From positions 288,085 through 352,084 of the forward strand of contig NZ_JABWTK010000004.1 in assembly GCF_020071995.1 (NCBI RefSeq): DNA of 64,000 nt. The letters run 5' to 3'. The translations under genes were made by a program, and so were the position numbers. This DNA comes from Planococcus chinensis (GTDB taxonomy: Bacteria; Bacillota; Bacilli; Bacillales_A; Planococcaceae). Shown one piece after another: positions 19,227 to 27,930 of the stretch. The notes under the pieces were generated by a model. The model ran no database searches. It saw only the letters and a program-made list of their open reading frames with translations, and had not been told where the DNA came from. Within the stretch, counting starts at the first letter, position 1. The number at the start of each line of letters is the position of its first letter.

Positions 19227-20924
19227 ATGCTGCGGGAACTGGATATACGCAATTTCGCCATTATCGATGCATTGACCGTCAGCTTTACAGAAGGATTGAC
19301 CGTGTTGACCGGGGAAACCGGCGCCGGAAAATCGATCATCATTGACGCGGTGCATTTATTGGCAGGGGGGCGCGGGAGCCAAGAATTTATACGGCACGGC
19401 GCTAAAAAAGCAGAAATTGAAGGTCTTTTTTCTTTGGACAATGAAAAGCATCCAGTGTTCCGTAAGCTGGATGAATTTGGCATATCCTCGAGCGACGGCG
19501 ATATTTTGCTTCGCCGCGAGTTGAACGATAAAGGGAAAAATGTATGCCGCATCAACGGAAAATTGGTGACTATCTCGATTCTCCGGGAAGTGGGTGCGGC
19601 TTTGATCGACATACATGGCCAGCATGAAACGCAGGAATTGATGGATGAAAAACAGCATGTCTTTTTGCTGGATCAGTTTGCCGGAAAGTCGATTGCCAAA
19701 GCGAAAGAAAGTTATTTGAATACCTACGATAAATACTTGAAGCTGAAGCGGGAATTTGCTTCGTACAATGAAAACGAGCAGCAGATTGCACAAAAAATCG
19801 ATTTGCTGACGTTTCAGCTGCGGGAAATCGAAGCTGCCGAACTGGTAGCGGGAGAAGAAGAAGAACTGCAGCAGGAACGCAAAAGGCTGCAGAATTTCAA
19901 TAAAATCTACGAATCGGTATCTGCAGCACATGAAGCGATCCAAGGCGAATCCAAAGGCCTGGATTGGGTCGGTTCCGCAATGTCCGAACTCGAACACGCC
20001 GCTTCGGTCGACGAAGCGTTCAGCAGCCAGTCGGAAACCTTATCGAGCGCTTTTTATCAGCTTCAGGATGTCTCCACTGAAATCAAACGCGTAATTGACG
20101 ATATGGAATTTGATCCGGAGCGCCTCAATGAAATTGAACAGCGCCTGACGCTGCTTCAATCGTTGAAACGGAAGTACGGGGCTTCAGTTGAAGATATGCT
20201 CTTGTATTATGAAACGCAGGTTGATGAACTCGACCGGCTGATTAACCGGGACCAGCGTTTGCAGCTGGACCAGGAAAAGCTGAAAGAACTTACGGAAGAT
20301 CTGCGGGTTGAAGCCGAAGAATTGACGATTCTTAGAAAAAAAGCGTCCAAACAGCTGGGCAACGCCATTATGGAACAATTGCAGGCCTTGCATATGGGCA
20401 AAGCGTCGTTTGAAGTGAATTTCAGTTCGCTGCCGAGTGGCCGCTTTGACCGCAATGGCCGCGATGTAATCGCTTTTTACATTTCAACAAACCTGGGAGA
20501 GCCGCTAAAGCCGTTGACAAAAGTGGCGTCCGGCGGAGAATTGTCGAGAATGATGCTCGCTTTAAAAACGATCTTTTCGAAACACCAGGGCATTACGTCC
20601 ATCATTTTCGATGAAGTGGATACGGGAGTCAGCGGCCGGGTGGCACAGGCCATTGCCGAGAAAATTGCTGCGATTTCCGTCCATTCACAAGTGCTGTGCA
20701 TTTCGCATCTGCCGCAAGTAGCGGCGATGGCGGACCAGCATTTGTTCATCGAGAAGAAAGTGGAAAAACAGCGCACGGTCACCGCCGTCCATGAACTGGA
20801 TGGCCAGGAACGCACGGAAGAAATGAGCCGCATGCTGTCCGGCGCAGAAATTACGGAATTGACATTGCAACATGCCGAAGAATTGTTGACGTTGGCGCGC
20901 GACAGAAAACTGACGATGAGGTAA
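19227..20924 (+). CDS. recN: DNA repair protein RecN
   Basis: 565 residues; SMC-like ATPase acting early in double-strand break repair. Walker A GETGAGKS (29-36), a central coiled coil with hinge (about 160-370), the signature KVASGGELSRMML, and Walker B SIIFDEVDTGVSGR are present. The ATG at 19227 is chosen because AGAGGTGG ends 6 bases before it; the ATG at 19221 would abut the ribosome site. In spore formers spoIVB comes next; here only a 34-bp gap separates recN from spo0A. Confidence 0.96.
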   Translation: MLRELDIRNFAIIDALTVSFTEGLTVLTGETGAGKSIIIDAVHLLAGGRGSQEFIRHGAKKAEIEGLFSLDNEKHPVFRKLDEFGISSSDGDILLRRELNDKGKNVCRINGKLVTISILREVGAALIDIHGQHETQELMDEKQHVFLLDQFAGKSIAKAKESYLNTYDKYLKLKREFASYNENEQQIAQKIDLLTFQLREIEAAELVAGEEEELQQERKRLQNFNKIYESVSAAHEAIQGESKGLDWVGSAMSELEHAASVDEAFSSQSETLSSAFYQLQDVSTEIKRVIDDMEFDPERLNEIEQRLTLLQSLKRKYGASVEDMLLYYETQVDELDRLINRDQRLQLDQEKLKELTEDLRVEAEELTILRKKASKQLGNAIMEQLQALHMGKASFEVNFSSLPSGRFDRNGRDVIAFYISTNLGEPLKPLTKVASGGELSRMMLALKTIFSKHQGITSIIFDEVDTGVSGRVAQAIAEKIAAISVHSQVLCISHLPQVAAMADQHLFIEKKVEKQRTVTAVHELDGQERTEEMSRMLSGAEITELTLQHAEELLTLARDRKLTMR

Positions 20925-20958
20925 ATTGCAAGTAGCAGTCATCAGGGGGAGAAAGTTG

Positions 20959-21717
20959 ATGGACAAGATCAAAATTGCAATCGCAGACGATAATCGCGAA
21001 TTGGTAAAGCTCATGAGTGATTATTTAAGCAGCCAATCGAATATGGAAGTTGTCGCTGTCGCATATAACGGGAAAACTTGCATAGAGATGCTGAAACAGC
21101 ACGAAGTGGATGTCCTGGTGCTTGATATCATCATGCCTTATTTAGACGGCATCGCCGTGCTGGACGCCATCAAAGAAGATGGGGAATTGAGGGACATTGA
21201 TGTCATCATGCTGTCTGCGTTTGGACAGGAATCCATCATGAGCCAAGCGGCTGAATACGGTGCGTCGTACTTTATCATGAAACCGTTTGAGACAGAACGG
21301 CTGGCCGTTCAAATCAGCCACATTATGCATAAACGCGAAAACGTGGACAATCCCAAAAACGAAGCAGCTGCGAAGGATGAAGCCATCACCCATATGATTA
21401 AAGAAATCGGAGTTCCTCCCCACATCAATGGCTATCTTTTCTTGAAAGAAGCGGTTTCATTGGTGCTGGAAAATCCGGATATTTTAAATCGGGTCACAAA
21501 AGAGCTTTATCCGGGAATCGCCAAACATTTTGACTCTACGCCCCAGCGGGTGGAACGTTCTATTCGCCATGCCATCGAAGTGGTGTGGAGCCGAAAAGAA
21601 ACACAGCACATCTCCAAACTGTTCGGATACAGCGAAGAGCATTTGGAATCAAAACCGACCAATTCCCAGTTTATTGCTATGGTTGCCGATAGCATCCGGA
21701 TGGATTCTACCTTATAA
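20959..21717 (+). CDS. spo0A: Response regulator Spo0A
   Basis: 252 residues. Receiver domain: acidic pair Asp10-Asp11, phosphoacceptor Asp56 (LVLDIIMP), the switch Ser in MLSAFGQES, and Lys in IMKPFE. C-terminal Spo0A DNA-binding domain (about 145-252: IKEIGVPPHINGYLFLKEAV, RVERSIRHAIEVVWSR, KPTNSQFIAMVAD) is intact. The ATG at 20959 follows AGGGGGAG. All residues needed for a working master regulator are retained although spoIIIA and spoIVB are missing from their usual places, so it probably controls stationary-phase or biofilm functions instead (inference). Confidence 0.96.
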   Translation: MDKIKIAIADDNRELVKLMSDYLSSQSNMEVVAVAYNGKTCIEMLKQHEVDVLVLDIIMPYLDGIAVLDAIKEDGELRDIDVIMLSAFGQESIMSQAAEYGASYFIMKPFETERLAVQISHIMHKRENVDNPKNEAAAKDEAITHMIKEIGVPPHINGYLFLKEAVSLVLENPDILNRVTKELYPGIAKHFDSTPQRVERSIRHAIEVVWSRKETQHISKLFGYSEEHLESKPTNSQFIAMVADSIRMDSTL

Positions 21718-21863
21718 TAAGAGGTAAAGAATCCTTGCGATGCAACTGGCTATTCAAGCATCTAGGACCCCCTCTCAGAAGTTGCATGCAATCATTCTCT
21801 TAATGTAAATTGCCCGTTTGTTTCTTTGGACTTTATAAGAAATACAAGAAGGGAAGGATTTGC

Positions 21864-22328
21864 ATGAACAGAAGATGGGGTGCGCTTATTGTTGGGGGTG
21901 TTTTGGTGTTAGGGGCTTGTGGCCAGGAAGATGCGCAGCCGGCAGAGGACACAGATGTTGCGGACCATGAAATGGACAAGGGCGATCATGATGCAGATGA
22001 CGCTGCCAAAGAGGATGAACCGGAATCGTCTTCGATCGATCCTGCCGATGCGCCTGAAGCAGCAAGCGGCACGGCTTCCCCGTTAATCGCAAAAGGCGAA
22101 ATCACAAGTTTTGTTTTTAGCGAAGCGGGTGAATTTCCGCTCCACTGCGATCCGCATCCGACCATGACAATGACGGTCATTGTGGAAGATGGGGCATCTT
22201 CCAGCGGCGAAGCGGCAGTGGAAATGGCGGATCTTGCTTTTAGCGAATCGGAATTGACCGTTGCTCCCGGCACTGTGGTAACGTGGACCAATCAGGACGA
22301 GGTTGAACATAACGTCTCTTTTGACTGA
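21864..22328 (+). CDS. Lipoprotein with apparently permuted cupredoxin halves
   Basis: 154 residues. Signal peptide with lipobox LGAC (Cys19), an acidic His/Asp/Glu-rich linker (about 20-70), then two partial cupredoxin segments in reversed order: a C-terminal-type half (about 78-108) with C95-x2-H98-x2-M101, and an N-terminal-type half (about 118-154) ending WTNQDEVEHNVSFD, whose His149 fits the first copper ligand. In standard cupredoxins the His segment comes first. All four type 1 copper ligands are therefore present but permuted; alternatively this is the remnant of a tandem duplication. The start follows GGGAAGG. Likely extracellular copper or electron-carrier protein. Confidence 0.75.
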   Translation: MNRRWGALIVGGVLVLGACGQEDAQPAEDTDVADHEMDKGDHDADDAAKEDEPESSSIDPADAPEAASGTASPLIAKGEITSFVFSEAGEFPLHCDPHPTMTMTVIVEDGASSSGEAAVEMADLAFSESELTVAPGTVVTWTNQDEVEHNVSFD

Positions 22329-22339
22329 CAAATTGAGGG

Positions 22340-22378
22340 GTAGGCCGGGGCGATCAAAACCTGGCCTATTTTCTTTTT
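22340..22378 (+). terminator. Terminator of the cupredoxin-like gene
   Basis: Stem GTAGGCC/GGCCTAT plus GG/CC with a mismatch and a 10-nt loop, followed by TTCTTTTT. Confidence 0.75.
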
Positions 22379-22441
22379 AGCTCCAATCAGAAGTTCAATT
22401 ATTCGGCATTAAACCTAACTAACAGAAAGTAGATGATCTAG

Positions 22442-23167
22442 TTGTCCGAAGTAAAAGTGTATGCCCATCGCGGAGCTTCCAAAAATGCGCTGGAAAATAC
22501 GTGGGATGCGTTTCAGAAAGCTTGCGAGCTTGAAGTTGGCATTGAACTGGACGTGCAGATTACCAAAGACGGCGTAGTGGTCGTGTTCCATGATGACAAT
22601 TTAAAGCGGCTTGGCGGCGAAAAACGCAAAATCGAAGAAATTGATTATCAGTACTTAAAAGAAATAAAGATTGGCAAACGGTGGAAGCGCCGTTTTTCAG
22701 ATCTGGAAATTCCGCTTGCTTATGAAGTGTTCCAATGGGCAAAGGAAAAAAACATTCCATTGAATGTCGAAATGAAAAATTCATTTTCGGCCCATCCGAA
22801 TGGGCCGAAAATATTGGCGGCGATGCTCGATGGGTTGGACGATTTCCATATCTCTTCGTTTAACCCACAGCTCCTGAAGGAAATGAAACAATTAATGCCG
22901 ACAAAAGAAATGGCATTGATCTTGAAGAAGAGCCTGCCTTTGGAAACCCTTCGGCATATGGATTGGGTAGATAGCATCCACCTTCACAGAAAGCTGTATT
23001 CTTTGTCTTTTCTGGAAGCCCTCCATGAAATGAAAAAAACCATCCGGGTTTATGGAATTATCGGTTCGGAAGCTGCTATGAAAAAAATCGCACCGCAGCT
23101 GAAAGGGATCATTACTGACCATCCGGAGCGGATTACAAAAAAATTGCGTCTGACCTATGACAGGTAG
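22442..23167 (+). CDS. yqiK: Glycerophosphodiester phosphodiesterase family protein
   Basis: 241 residues, GDPD TIM barrel. The catalytic opening AHRGASKNALENT, metal ligands ELDVQITKDGVVVVFHDDNLKR, and the later LNVEMKN and GIITDHPERI segments are visible. Hydrolyses glycerophosphodiesters to glycerol 3-phosphate and an alcohol. No signal peptide, so cytoplasmic. TTG start with only a weak ribosome site. Lies after spo0A as a yqiK-like gene does in Bacillus. A terminator overlaps the stop. Confidence 0.9.
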   Translation: MSEVKVYAHRGASKNALENTWDAFQKACELEVGIELDVQITKDGVVVVFHDDNLKRLGGEKRKIEEIDYQYLKEIKIGKRWKRRFSDLEIPLAYEVFQWAKEKNIPLNVEMKNSFSAHPNGPKILAAMLDGLDDFHISSFNPQLLKEMKQLMPTKEMALILKKSLPLETLRHMDWVDSIHLHRKLYSLSFLEALHEMKKTIRVYGIIGSEAAMKKIAPQLKGIITDHPERITKKLRLTYDR

Positions 23168-23180
23168 ACGCAATTTTTTT
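23142..23180 (+). terminator. Terminator overlapping the phosphodiesterase stop
   Basis: A 10-bp stem (23142-23151, 23166-23175) extended by ACCT/AGGT, then seven T residues. The stop codon TAG lies in the loop side of the stem. Confidence 0.9.
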
Positions 23181-23234
23181 GTTCATTTATTCTGTTGATT
23201 TTAAACGGTTTCTGACGTTATTCCAGGAAGACTG

Positions 23235-23468
23235 TTACTTCTGGAATCTCTTGGCGACGGTCCCTTTTTTGCGGTCCCGGTTCAACAGGAAGCCTGCAAA
23301 AAATCCGATGCCGAGCACCACGAAAATTGTTCCTAATGTAAATTGCATCCACAACGCAGGGTAAGGTTCCAATAGTTTATTAAATAAGGTATCGCGCATC
23401 AGTTTTATGCCGTATGCAGCCATAATACCAGGAATCAGCAAAATGATAAATGCGATTAAACGTCCCAT
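23235..23468 (-). CDS. yqzF: DUF2627 small membrane protein (YqzF)
   Basis: 77 residues with two transmembrane segments (about 4-22 and 42-62) and a positively charged tail. Start ATG follows AAGGAGTGG. Sequence style (GRLIAFIILLIPGIMAAYGIKLMRD) and location next to bkdR match Bacillus YqzF, a DUF2627 protein of unknown function. Divergent from bkdR. Confidence 0.85.
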   Translation of the reverse strand: MGRLIAFIILLIPGIMAAYGIKLMRDTLFNKLLEPYPALWMQFTLGTIFVVLGIGFFAGFLLNRDRKKGTVAKRFQK

Positions 23469-23550
23469 GTTTCCACTCCTTCACCTCTATTGTTTCTAAT
23501 TCCGTTTTAGTTGTCAAGAAACACATCCTCAGGTACGCTAAAGAAAGATA

Positions 23551-23566
23551 CTGCAAAGATTTGCAC
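23551..23566. promoter_or_regulatory. Paired TTGCA-type sites upstream of bkdR
   Basis: CTGCAA (23551-23556) and TTGCAC (23561-23566) start exactly 10 bp apart, the same unit and phase as the four-site array before ptb. Suggests BkdR autoregulation. Confidence 0.5.
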
Positions 23567-23593
23567 AGCAAAACCGGAAAGGTATGAAGACCA

Positions 23594-25639
23594 TTGCAAA
23601 ACGTATTGATTATAGGTGGAGGCGCCGGAGGGTCGGCTATTCTCCAGATGCTGTTGGAATCTGACTATATGCGGGTGTGCGGCATCGCAGACATCAATCT
23701 GGCAGCACCGGCCGTACAAAAAGCCAAACAATGGGGCATTCCCGTTTCAATCGATTACCGGGATTTTAATAAAGACGAGGTCCATATGGTGGTCAATGTG
23801 ACAGGGAGCGATGAAGTCCAGCAGGAATTGCCGCTTCATTTTCCGAAGTCCACTGTCATTATTCCAGGCGGCATTGCCAATGTCTTGGTCCGTTTGATCA
23901 CCGAGAAAGAGCATTTCATCTCGCTTTTAAGCGAAGAAAGCCATAAACAAAACATCATCTTCAATTCGATTGAAGAAGGCATGGTCGGGATTGACCGGAA
24001 CGGGCATATCAATTTCCTGAACAAAAGCGCCGCGCGTATGCTCGAAGTCCAAGCAGAGCTTGCCATCGGCCGGCCGATCCATGAATTCATCACGGCCAGT
24101 GAATTGCCGCACACATATGAAAGCGGTCGCACGGAACTGAACCGGGAGCTGATTTTGCCGAACGGGGCTAAAATCGTTTCCTCCCGTTTTCCGATGGTCG
24201 ATGAACATGGTGAAACGATTGGTGCATTTGCTGTCTTTAAAGACATTTCGGAAGTCGTGTCGCTGGCAGAACAGATTACGGATTTAAAAGAAGTCCAGAC
24301 GATGCTGCAAGCGATTATCCAATCGAGCGATGATGCCATATCGGTCGTCGATGAAAACGGCAACGGCTTGCTCGTGAATCCGGCCTATACCCGCATCACG
24401 GGCCTTCAAATGGAAGAAGTCATCGGCCAGCCGGCTTCTGCGGATATTTCTGAAGGGGAAAGCATGCACTTAAAAGCGCTCCAAACCCGAAAGCCTTACC
24501 GGGGCGTTAATTTGAAAGTCGGCCCGGCAAACCGGGAAGTAATCGTCAATGTTGCCCCGATTATCGTGGATGACAAGCTGAAAGGCAGTGTCGGCGTTAT
24601 CCACGACACGACTGAAATCCGCTCGTTGATGAAAGAATTGGACCGGGCAAGAAGCATTATCCGGACACTCGAATCGAAATATACATTTGACGACATCATT
24701 GGTTTGAGTCCGGAAATGCAATTGAGCCTCCAGCAGGCCAAACTTGCTGCACAGACGCTGGTAACGGTGTTATTGCGCGGCGAATCGGGGACCGGCAAGG
24801 AATTATTTGCCCACGCCATCCACAGTGCGAGCGAGCGGAAATACAAAAAGTTCGTCCGGGTAAATTGCGCCGCATTGACAGAGGAATTGCTGGACAGCGA
24901 ATTGTTCGGCTACGAAGAAGGGGCGCTGCCCGGCATTAAAAGCGGCGAAAAAAGAGGGCTATTCGAAGAAGCGAATAATGGCAGTATTTTCCTGGATGAA
25001 ATCGGGGAATTGTCGCCGATGATCCAAAGCAAATTGCTGCGTGTGCTGCAGGAACATGAAACGCTCCGGATCGGCAGCACCACACCGATTCCCGTAAATG
25101 TCCGGGTGATCGCTTCCACCAATGCCAATATGGAAAAGGCATTGCTGGAAGGCACTTTCCGCGAAGATTTGTATTACCGGCTAAACCGGATGCCGATTTT
25201 AATCCCGCCGCTTCGGAAACGGAAACAGGATATTCCGAGCATCGTGGACCGGCTGCTGCTCAAGCTGAATCAGGAATATGGCCGACAAATTGAAACCGTC
25301 ACGGACAAAGCACTGCAATTGCTGCGCGTCTATGATTGGCCCGGCAATGTAAGGGAGCTTGAAAACGTCCTGAGCCGGGCAATGATTTTTATGCAGATGA
25401 ATGACAAAGTTCTGACCGAAGAGCATATTCCGTTAAATATGATTAAAGCGCCTGAAGCGAAACACGAAGTGACTTTCGAGTCATCGGTGCCGCTGCAGGA
25501 ACAGCTCGATACGATTGAAAGAGGGATTCTTCAACATGCATTAAAGCAGTTTAACGGCAACAAATCCAAAACCGCTAAGCAACTGGAAATTTCCTTGCGC
25601 ACCCTTTATTACAAACTAGAAAAATACGGACTTTCCTAA
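23594..25639 (+). CDS. bkdR: Sigma-54-type activator of the branched-chain keto acid operon
   Basis: 681 residues. N-terminal Rossmann-like region (GGGAGGSAILQML, 8-20), two PAS domains (about 115-225 and 235-345), AAA+ activator domain (about 360-590; Walker A GESGTGKE near 395-402, Walker B GSIFLDEIGE, sensor NVRVIASTNA), and a C-terminal Fis-type helix-turn-helix. The loop normally GAFTGA, which contacts sigma-54, reads GALPGI (443-448). This may impair sigma-54 activation. TTG start after AAAGGT. Lies directly before ptb, as in Bacillus. Confidence 0.92.
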   Translation: MQNVLIIGGGAGGSAILQMLLESDYMRVCGIADINLAAPAVQKAKQWGIPVSIDYRDFNKDEVHMVVNVTGSDEVQQELPLHFPKSTVIIPGGIANVLVRLITEKEHFISLLSEESHKQNIIFNSIEEGMVGIDRNGHINFLNKSAARMLEVQAELAIGRPIHEFITASELPHTYESGRTELNRELILPNGAKIVSSRFPMVDEHGETIGAFAVFKDISEVVSLAEQITDLKEVQTMLQAIIQSSDDAISVVDENGNGLLVNPAYTRITGLQMEEVIGQPASADISEGESMHLKALQTRKPYRGVNLKVGPANREVIVNVAPIIVDDKLKGSVGVIHDTTEIRSLMKELDRARSIIRTLESKYTFDDIIGLSPEMQLSLQQAKLAAQTLVTVLLRGESGTGKELFAHAIHSASERKYKKFVRVNCAALTEELLDSELFGYEEGALPGIKSGEKRGLFEEANNGSIFLDEIGELSPMIQSKLLRVLQEHETLRIGSTTPIPVNVRVIASTNANMEKALLEGTFREDLYYRLNRMPILIPPLRKRKQDIPSIVDRLLLKLNQEYGRQIETVTDKALQLLRVYDWPGNVRELENVLSRAMIFMQMNDKVLTEEHIPLNMIKAPEAKHEVTFESSVPLQEQLDTIERGILQHALKQFNGNKSKTAKQLEISLRTLYYKLEKYGLS

Positions 25640-25644
25640 GGTCT

Positions 25645-25680
25645 TTGCAAATTCTTGCAGGGTTTTGCAAGAATTTGCAA
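25645..25680. promoter_or_regulatory. Four TTGCA units phased at 10 bp (probable BkdR upstream activating sequence)
   Basis: TTGCAA, TTGCAG, TTGCAA and TTGCAA begin at 25645, 25655, 25665 and 25675. Together they form a 16-bp inverted repeat with a short loop followed by GG and six T, so the same DNA may act as both an enhancer and the bkdR terminator. A matching pair precedes bkdR. Confidence 0.65.
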
Positions 25681-25701
25681 GGTTTTTTAGTTAATAATGG
25701 C

Positions 25702-25716
25702 AATAAAGCGCTTACA
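25702..25716 (-). promoter_or_regulatory. CcpA cre site upstream of ptb
   Basis: On the minus strand TGTAAGCGCTTTATT fits the cre consensus TGWAARCGYTWNCW at 13 of 14 positions. Position between the activator array and ptb suggests carbon catabolite repression of the bkd operon. Confidence 0.65.
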
Positions 25717-25772
25717 ACTCTTATATTCCGCTCTTTTTTCTGTTTTAATTAAAAAGGAATGAGGTGTTGAAA

Positions 25773-26681
25773 GTGGTTACATTAACTCAATTGATGGATG
25801 AAATTTCTGTGGAAGCGGAACATACCGTGGCGCTCGCAGCAGCGGCAGACTTTGAAGTGCTCAAAGCCGTCAGCGTGGCAGTGGAACGCAATTTTGCGTT
25901 TTTCCGGCTGTATGATGACGAAGCCAGATTGAAAAAAATGATCCATGCCGACTTTCCTCATCTGATTGATCATCCAAAAATTAAGGTGCTTCACGCTGCA
26001 GGGCCTGCCCAAGCAGCGGAACAGGCGGTTAAATCGGTGTACATAAACGATTCAAACGTGCTGATGAAAGGCCATATACCTACCGCTGTTTTGATGAAGG
26101 CGGTGTTGAACCGGAATTTCGGCCTGAGGACCGGAAAGATCTTATCCCATGTGGCAGCTTTTGAAATTCCAGGCTTCGACCGTTTGCTGTTCATCACCGA
26201 TGCCGGAATGAATATCAATCCGGATCTTCAACGAAAAGCTCAAATCATACAAAACGCTGTTCAAATTGCCAAATCTGTTGGCGTCATCAAGCCGATCGTT
26301 GCTCCGCTTGCCGCGATTGAAGTCATCAATCCGGCGATGCACGCGACACTGGATGCCGCAGCACTTGCCGCAATGAACAGGCGAGGCCAAATTACCGATT
26401 GCATCGTCGATGGGCCGCTTGCCCTCGATAATGCTATTTCGATCAACGCGGCAAAACATAAAGGGATTTCCGGCGAGACCGCTGGAAATGCAGACATTCT
26501 GCTCGTCCCGAATATCGAGTCCGGCAACATCCTATACAAATCATTGGTGTATTTTTCAAAAGCGAAAGTCGGCGGGCTGATTGCCGGTGCCAAAGCACCA
26601 ATCGTATTGACTTCACGCGCCGACAGTGCTGAAAGCAAACTGTATTCGCTTGCTTTAGCTCTTCGCTCGTCCAACATTTAA
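25773..26681 (+). CDS. ptb: Phosphate butyryltransferase
   Basis: 302 residues; converts branched acyl-CoA or butyryl-CoA and phosphate to acyl-phosphate, which Buk then uses to make ATP. Conserved VLMKGHIPTAVLMKAVLNR, TDAGMNINPDL, DGPLALDNAIS, GNADILLVPNIESGNILYK and LTSRADSAESKLYS segments. GTG at 25773 follows GAGG by 8; the frame also opens at 25764 (GTG) and 25767 (TTG). First gene of the bkd operon. Confidence 0.95.
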   Translation: MVTLTQLMDEISVEAEHTVALAAAADFEVLKAVSVAVERNFAFFRLYDDEARLKKMIHADFPHLIDHPKIKVLHAAGPAQAAEQAVKSVYINDSNVLMKGHIPTAVLMKAVLNRNFGLRTGKILSHVAAFEIPGFDRLLFITDAGMNINPDLQRKAQIIQNAVQIAKSVGVIKPIVAPLAAIEVINPAMHATLDAAALAAMNRRGQITDCIVDGPLALDNAISINAAKHKGISGETAGNADILLVPNIESGNILYKSLVYFSKAKVGGLIAGAKAPIVLTSRADSAESKLYSLALALRSSNI

Positions 26682-26705
26682 CGAACATACTAGGAGGAAC
26701 TAACA

Positions 26706-27800
26706 ATGGCTATTTTTGACAAAATGGAACAACACGACTATGAGCAACTGGTTTTCTGCCAAGACAAAACTTCAGGACTTAAAGCGATTATCTGCATCCA
26801 CGATACAACGCTTGGGCCAGCACTAGGCGGCACGCGCATGTGGAACTATGCAACAGAAGAAGAAGCGATTGAAGATGCGATCCGTTTAGGGCGCGGCATG
26901 ACTTACAAGAATGCTGCAGCCGGCTTAAACCTTGGCGGCGGTAAAACCGTTATCATCGGAGATCCATTGAAAGACAAAAACGAAGAAATGTTCCGTGCTT
27001 TCGGCCGCTTTGTCCAAGGCTTAAACGGCCGTTACATCACAGCAGAAGACGTAGGCACAACAGTTGCTGACATGGACTTGATCCGTGAGGAAACTGATTT
27101 TGTGACAGGCGTATCACCAGCATTCGGCTCATCAGGAAACCCGTCTCCGGTAACGGCTTACGGCGTTTACAAAGGGATGAAAGCGGGAGCTTTGGAAGCA
27201 TTCGGTGACGATTCACTTGAAGGCAAAACAGTTACAGTCCAAGGTGTCGGAAACGTAGCTTACACGCTATGCAAACACCTTCACGAAGAAGGCGCGAAAT
27301 TAATCGTGTCCGATATCAACGAAGAAGCTGTTCAGCGTGCGGTAAATGATTTCGGAGCGGTGGCAGTGGCACCGGCTGATATTTACATGCAAGAAGCAGA
27401 CATTTTCGCTCCATGTGCAATGGGTGCCATTATCAACGACGAAACGATTCCTCAGTTAAAAGTAAAATTGGTGGCAGGCTCTGCCAACAATCAGTTGAAA
27501 GAAGAACGCCACGGCGACGAACTAGAAGCACGCGGCATCGTCTACACACCTGACTTCGTTATCAACTCAGGCGGCGTAATCAACGTTGCTGACGAATTAT
27601 ACGGATACAACGAAGAACGTGCGTTGAAACGCGTAGGCACAATCTACGACAGTATCTCAAAAATCTTTGAAATCTCAAAACGCGACGGAATCCCAAGCTA
27701 CAAAGCAGCAGACCGTTTGGCAGAAGAACGCATCGAACGCGTTGCCAAATCAAGAAGCTCTTTCCTTCGCAACGAACACAACATCATCAGCAGAAGATAG
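26706..27800 (+). CDS. bcd: Leucine dehydrogenase
   Basis: 364 residues. NAD-dependent oxidative deamination of Leu, Ile and Val to branched keto acids, the substrates of the downstream dehydrogenase complex. N-terminal catalytic domain with Lys80 in the GGGK motif and nearby GGTRMW; C-terminal Rossmann domain with [15 protein letters not shown]. Start after AGGAGG. Followed by 358 bp of repeat DNA before buk. Confidence 0.96.
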   Translation: MAIFDKMEQHDYEQLVFCQDKTSGLKAIICIHDTTLGPALGGTRMWNYATEEEAIEDAIRLGRGMTYKNAAAGLNLGGGKTVIIGDPLKDKNEEMFRAFGRFVQGLNGRYITAEDVGTTVADMDLIREETDFVTGVSPAFGSSGNPSPVTAYGVYKGMKAGALEAFGDDSLEGKTVTVQGVGNVAYTLCKHLHEEGAKLIVSDINEEAVQRAVNDFGAVAVAPADIYMQEADIFAPCAMGAIINDETIPQLKVKLVAGSANNQLKEERHGDELEARGIVYTPDFVINSGGVINVADELYGYNEERALKRVGTIYDSISKIFEISKRDGIPSYKAADRLAEERIERVAKSRSSFLRNEHNIISRR

Positions 27801-27805
27801 TCCAG

Positions 27806-27924
27806 AAAAGTGGAGTCGCCTGTCCAGTCCCGACAGGCGCTGGAGGGCTTGAAGGGAATGGCGTTCCTTTGCCATTGCCGGCAAGACCGAAGCGACCCGA
27901 GGGACTAGGCGGCGGAACTGGACA
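27806..27924 (+). repeat. 119-bp intergenic repeat, copy A1
   Basis: Starts AAAAGTGGAGTCGCCTG and ends ACTGGACA; contains a central imperfect palindrome around GGCGTTCCTTTGCC. It differs from the copy at 32701-32819 at only about five positions. Same family as 27931-28047 and inverted copies near 49.3-49.5 kb. No coding frame supported. Confidence 0.85.
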
Positions 27925-27930
27925 CCATCG

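Noticed and set aside
21718..21800. Inverted ATGCAACT/AGTTGCAT after spo0A
   Set aside because: Loop of about 35 nt and no T-run; not a terminator and too little to call an RNA.
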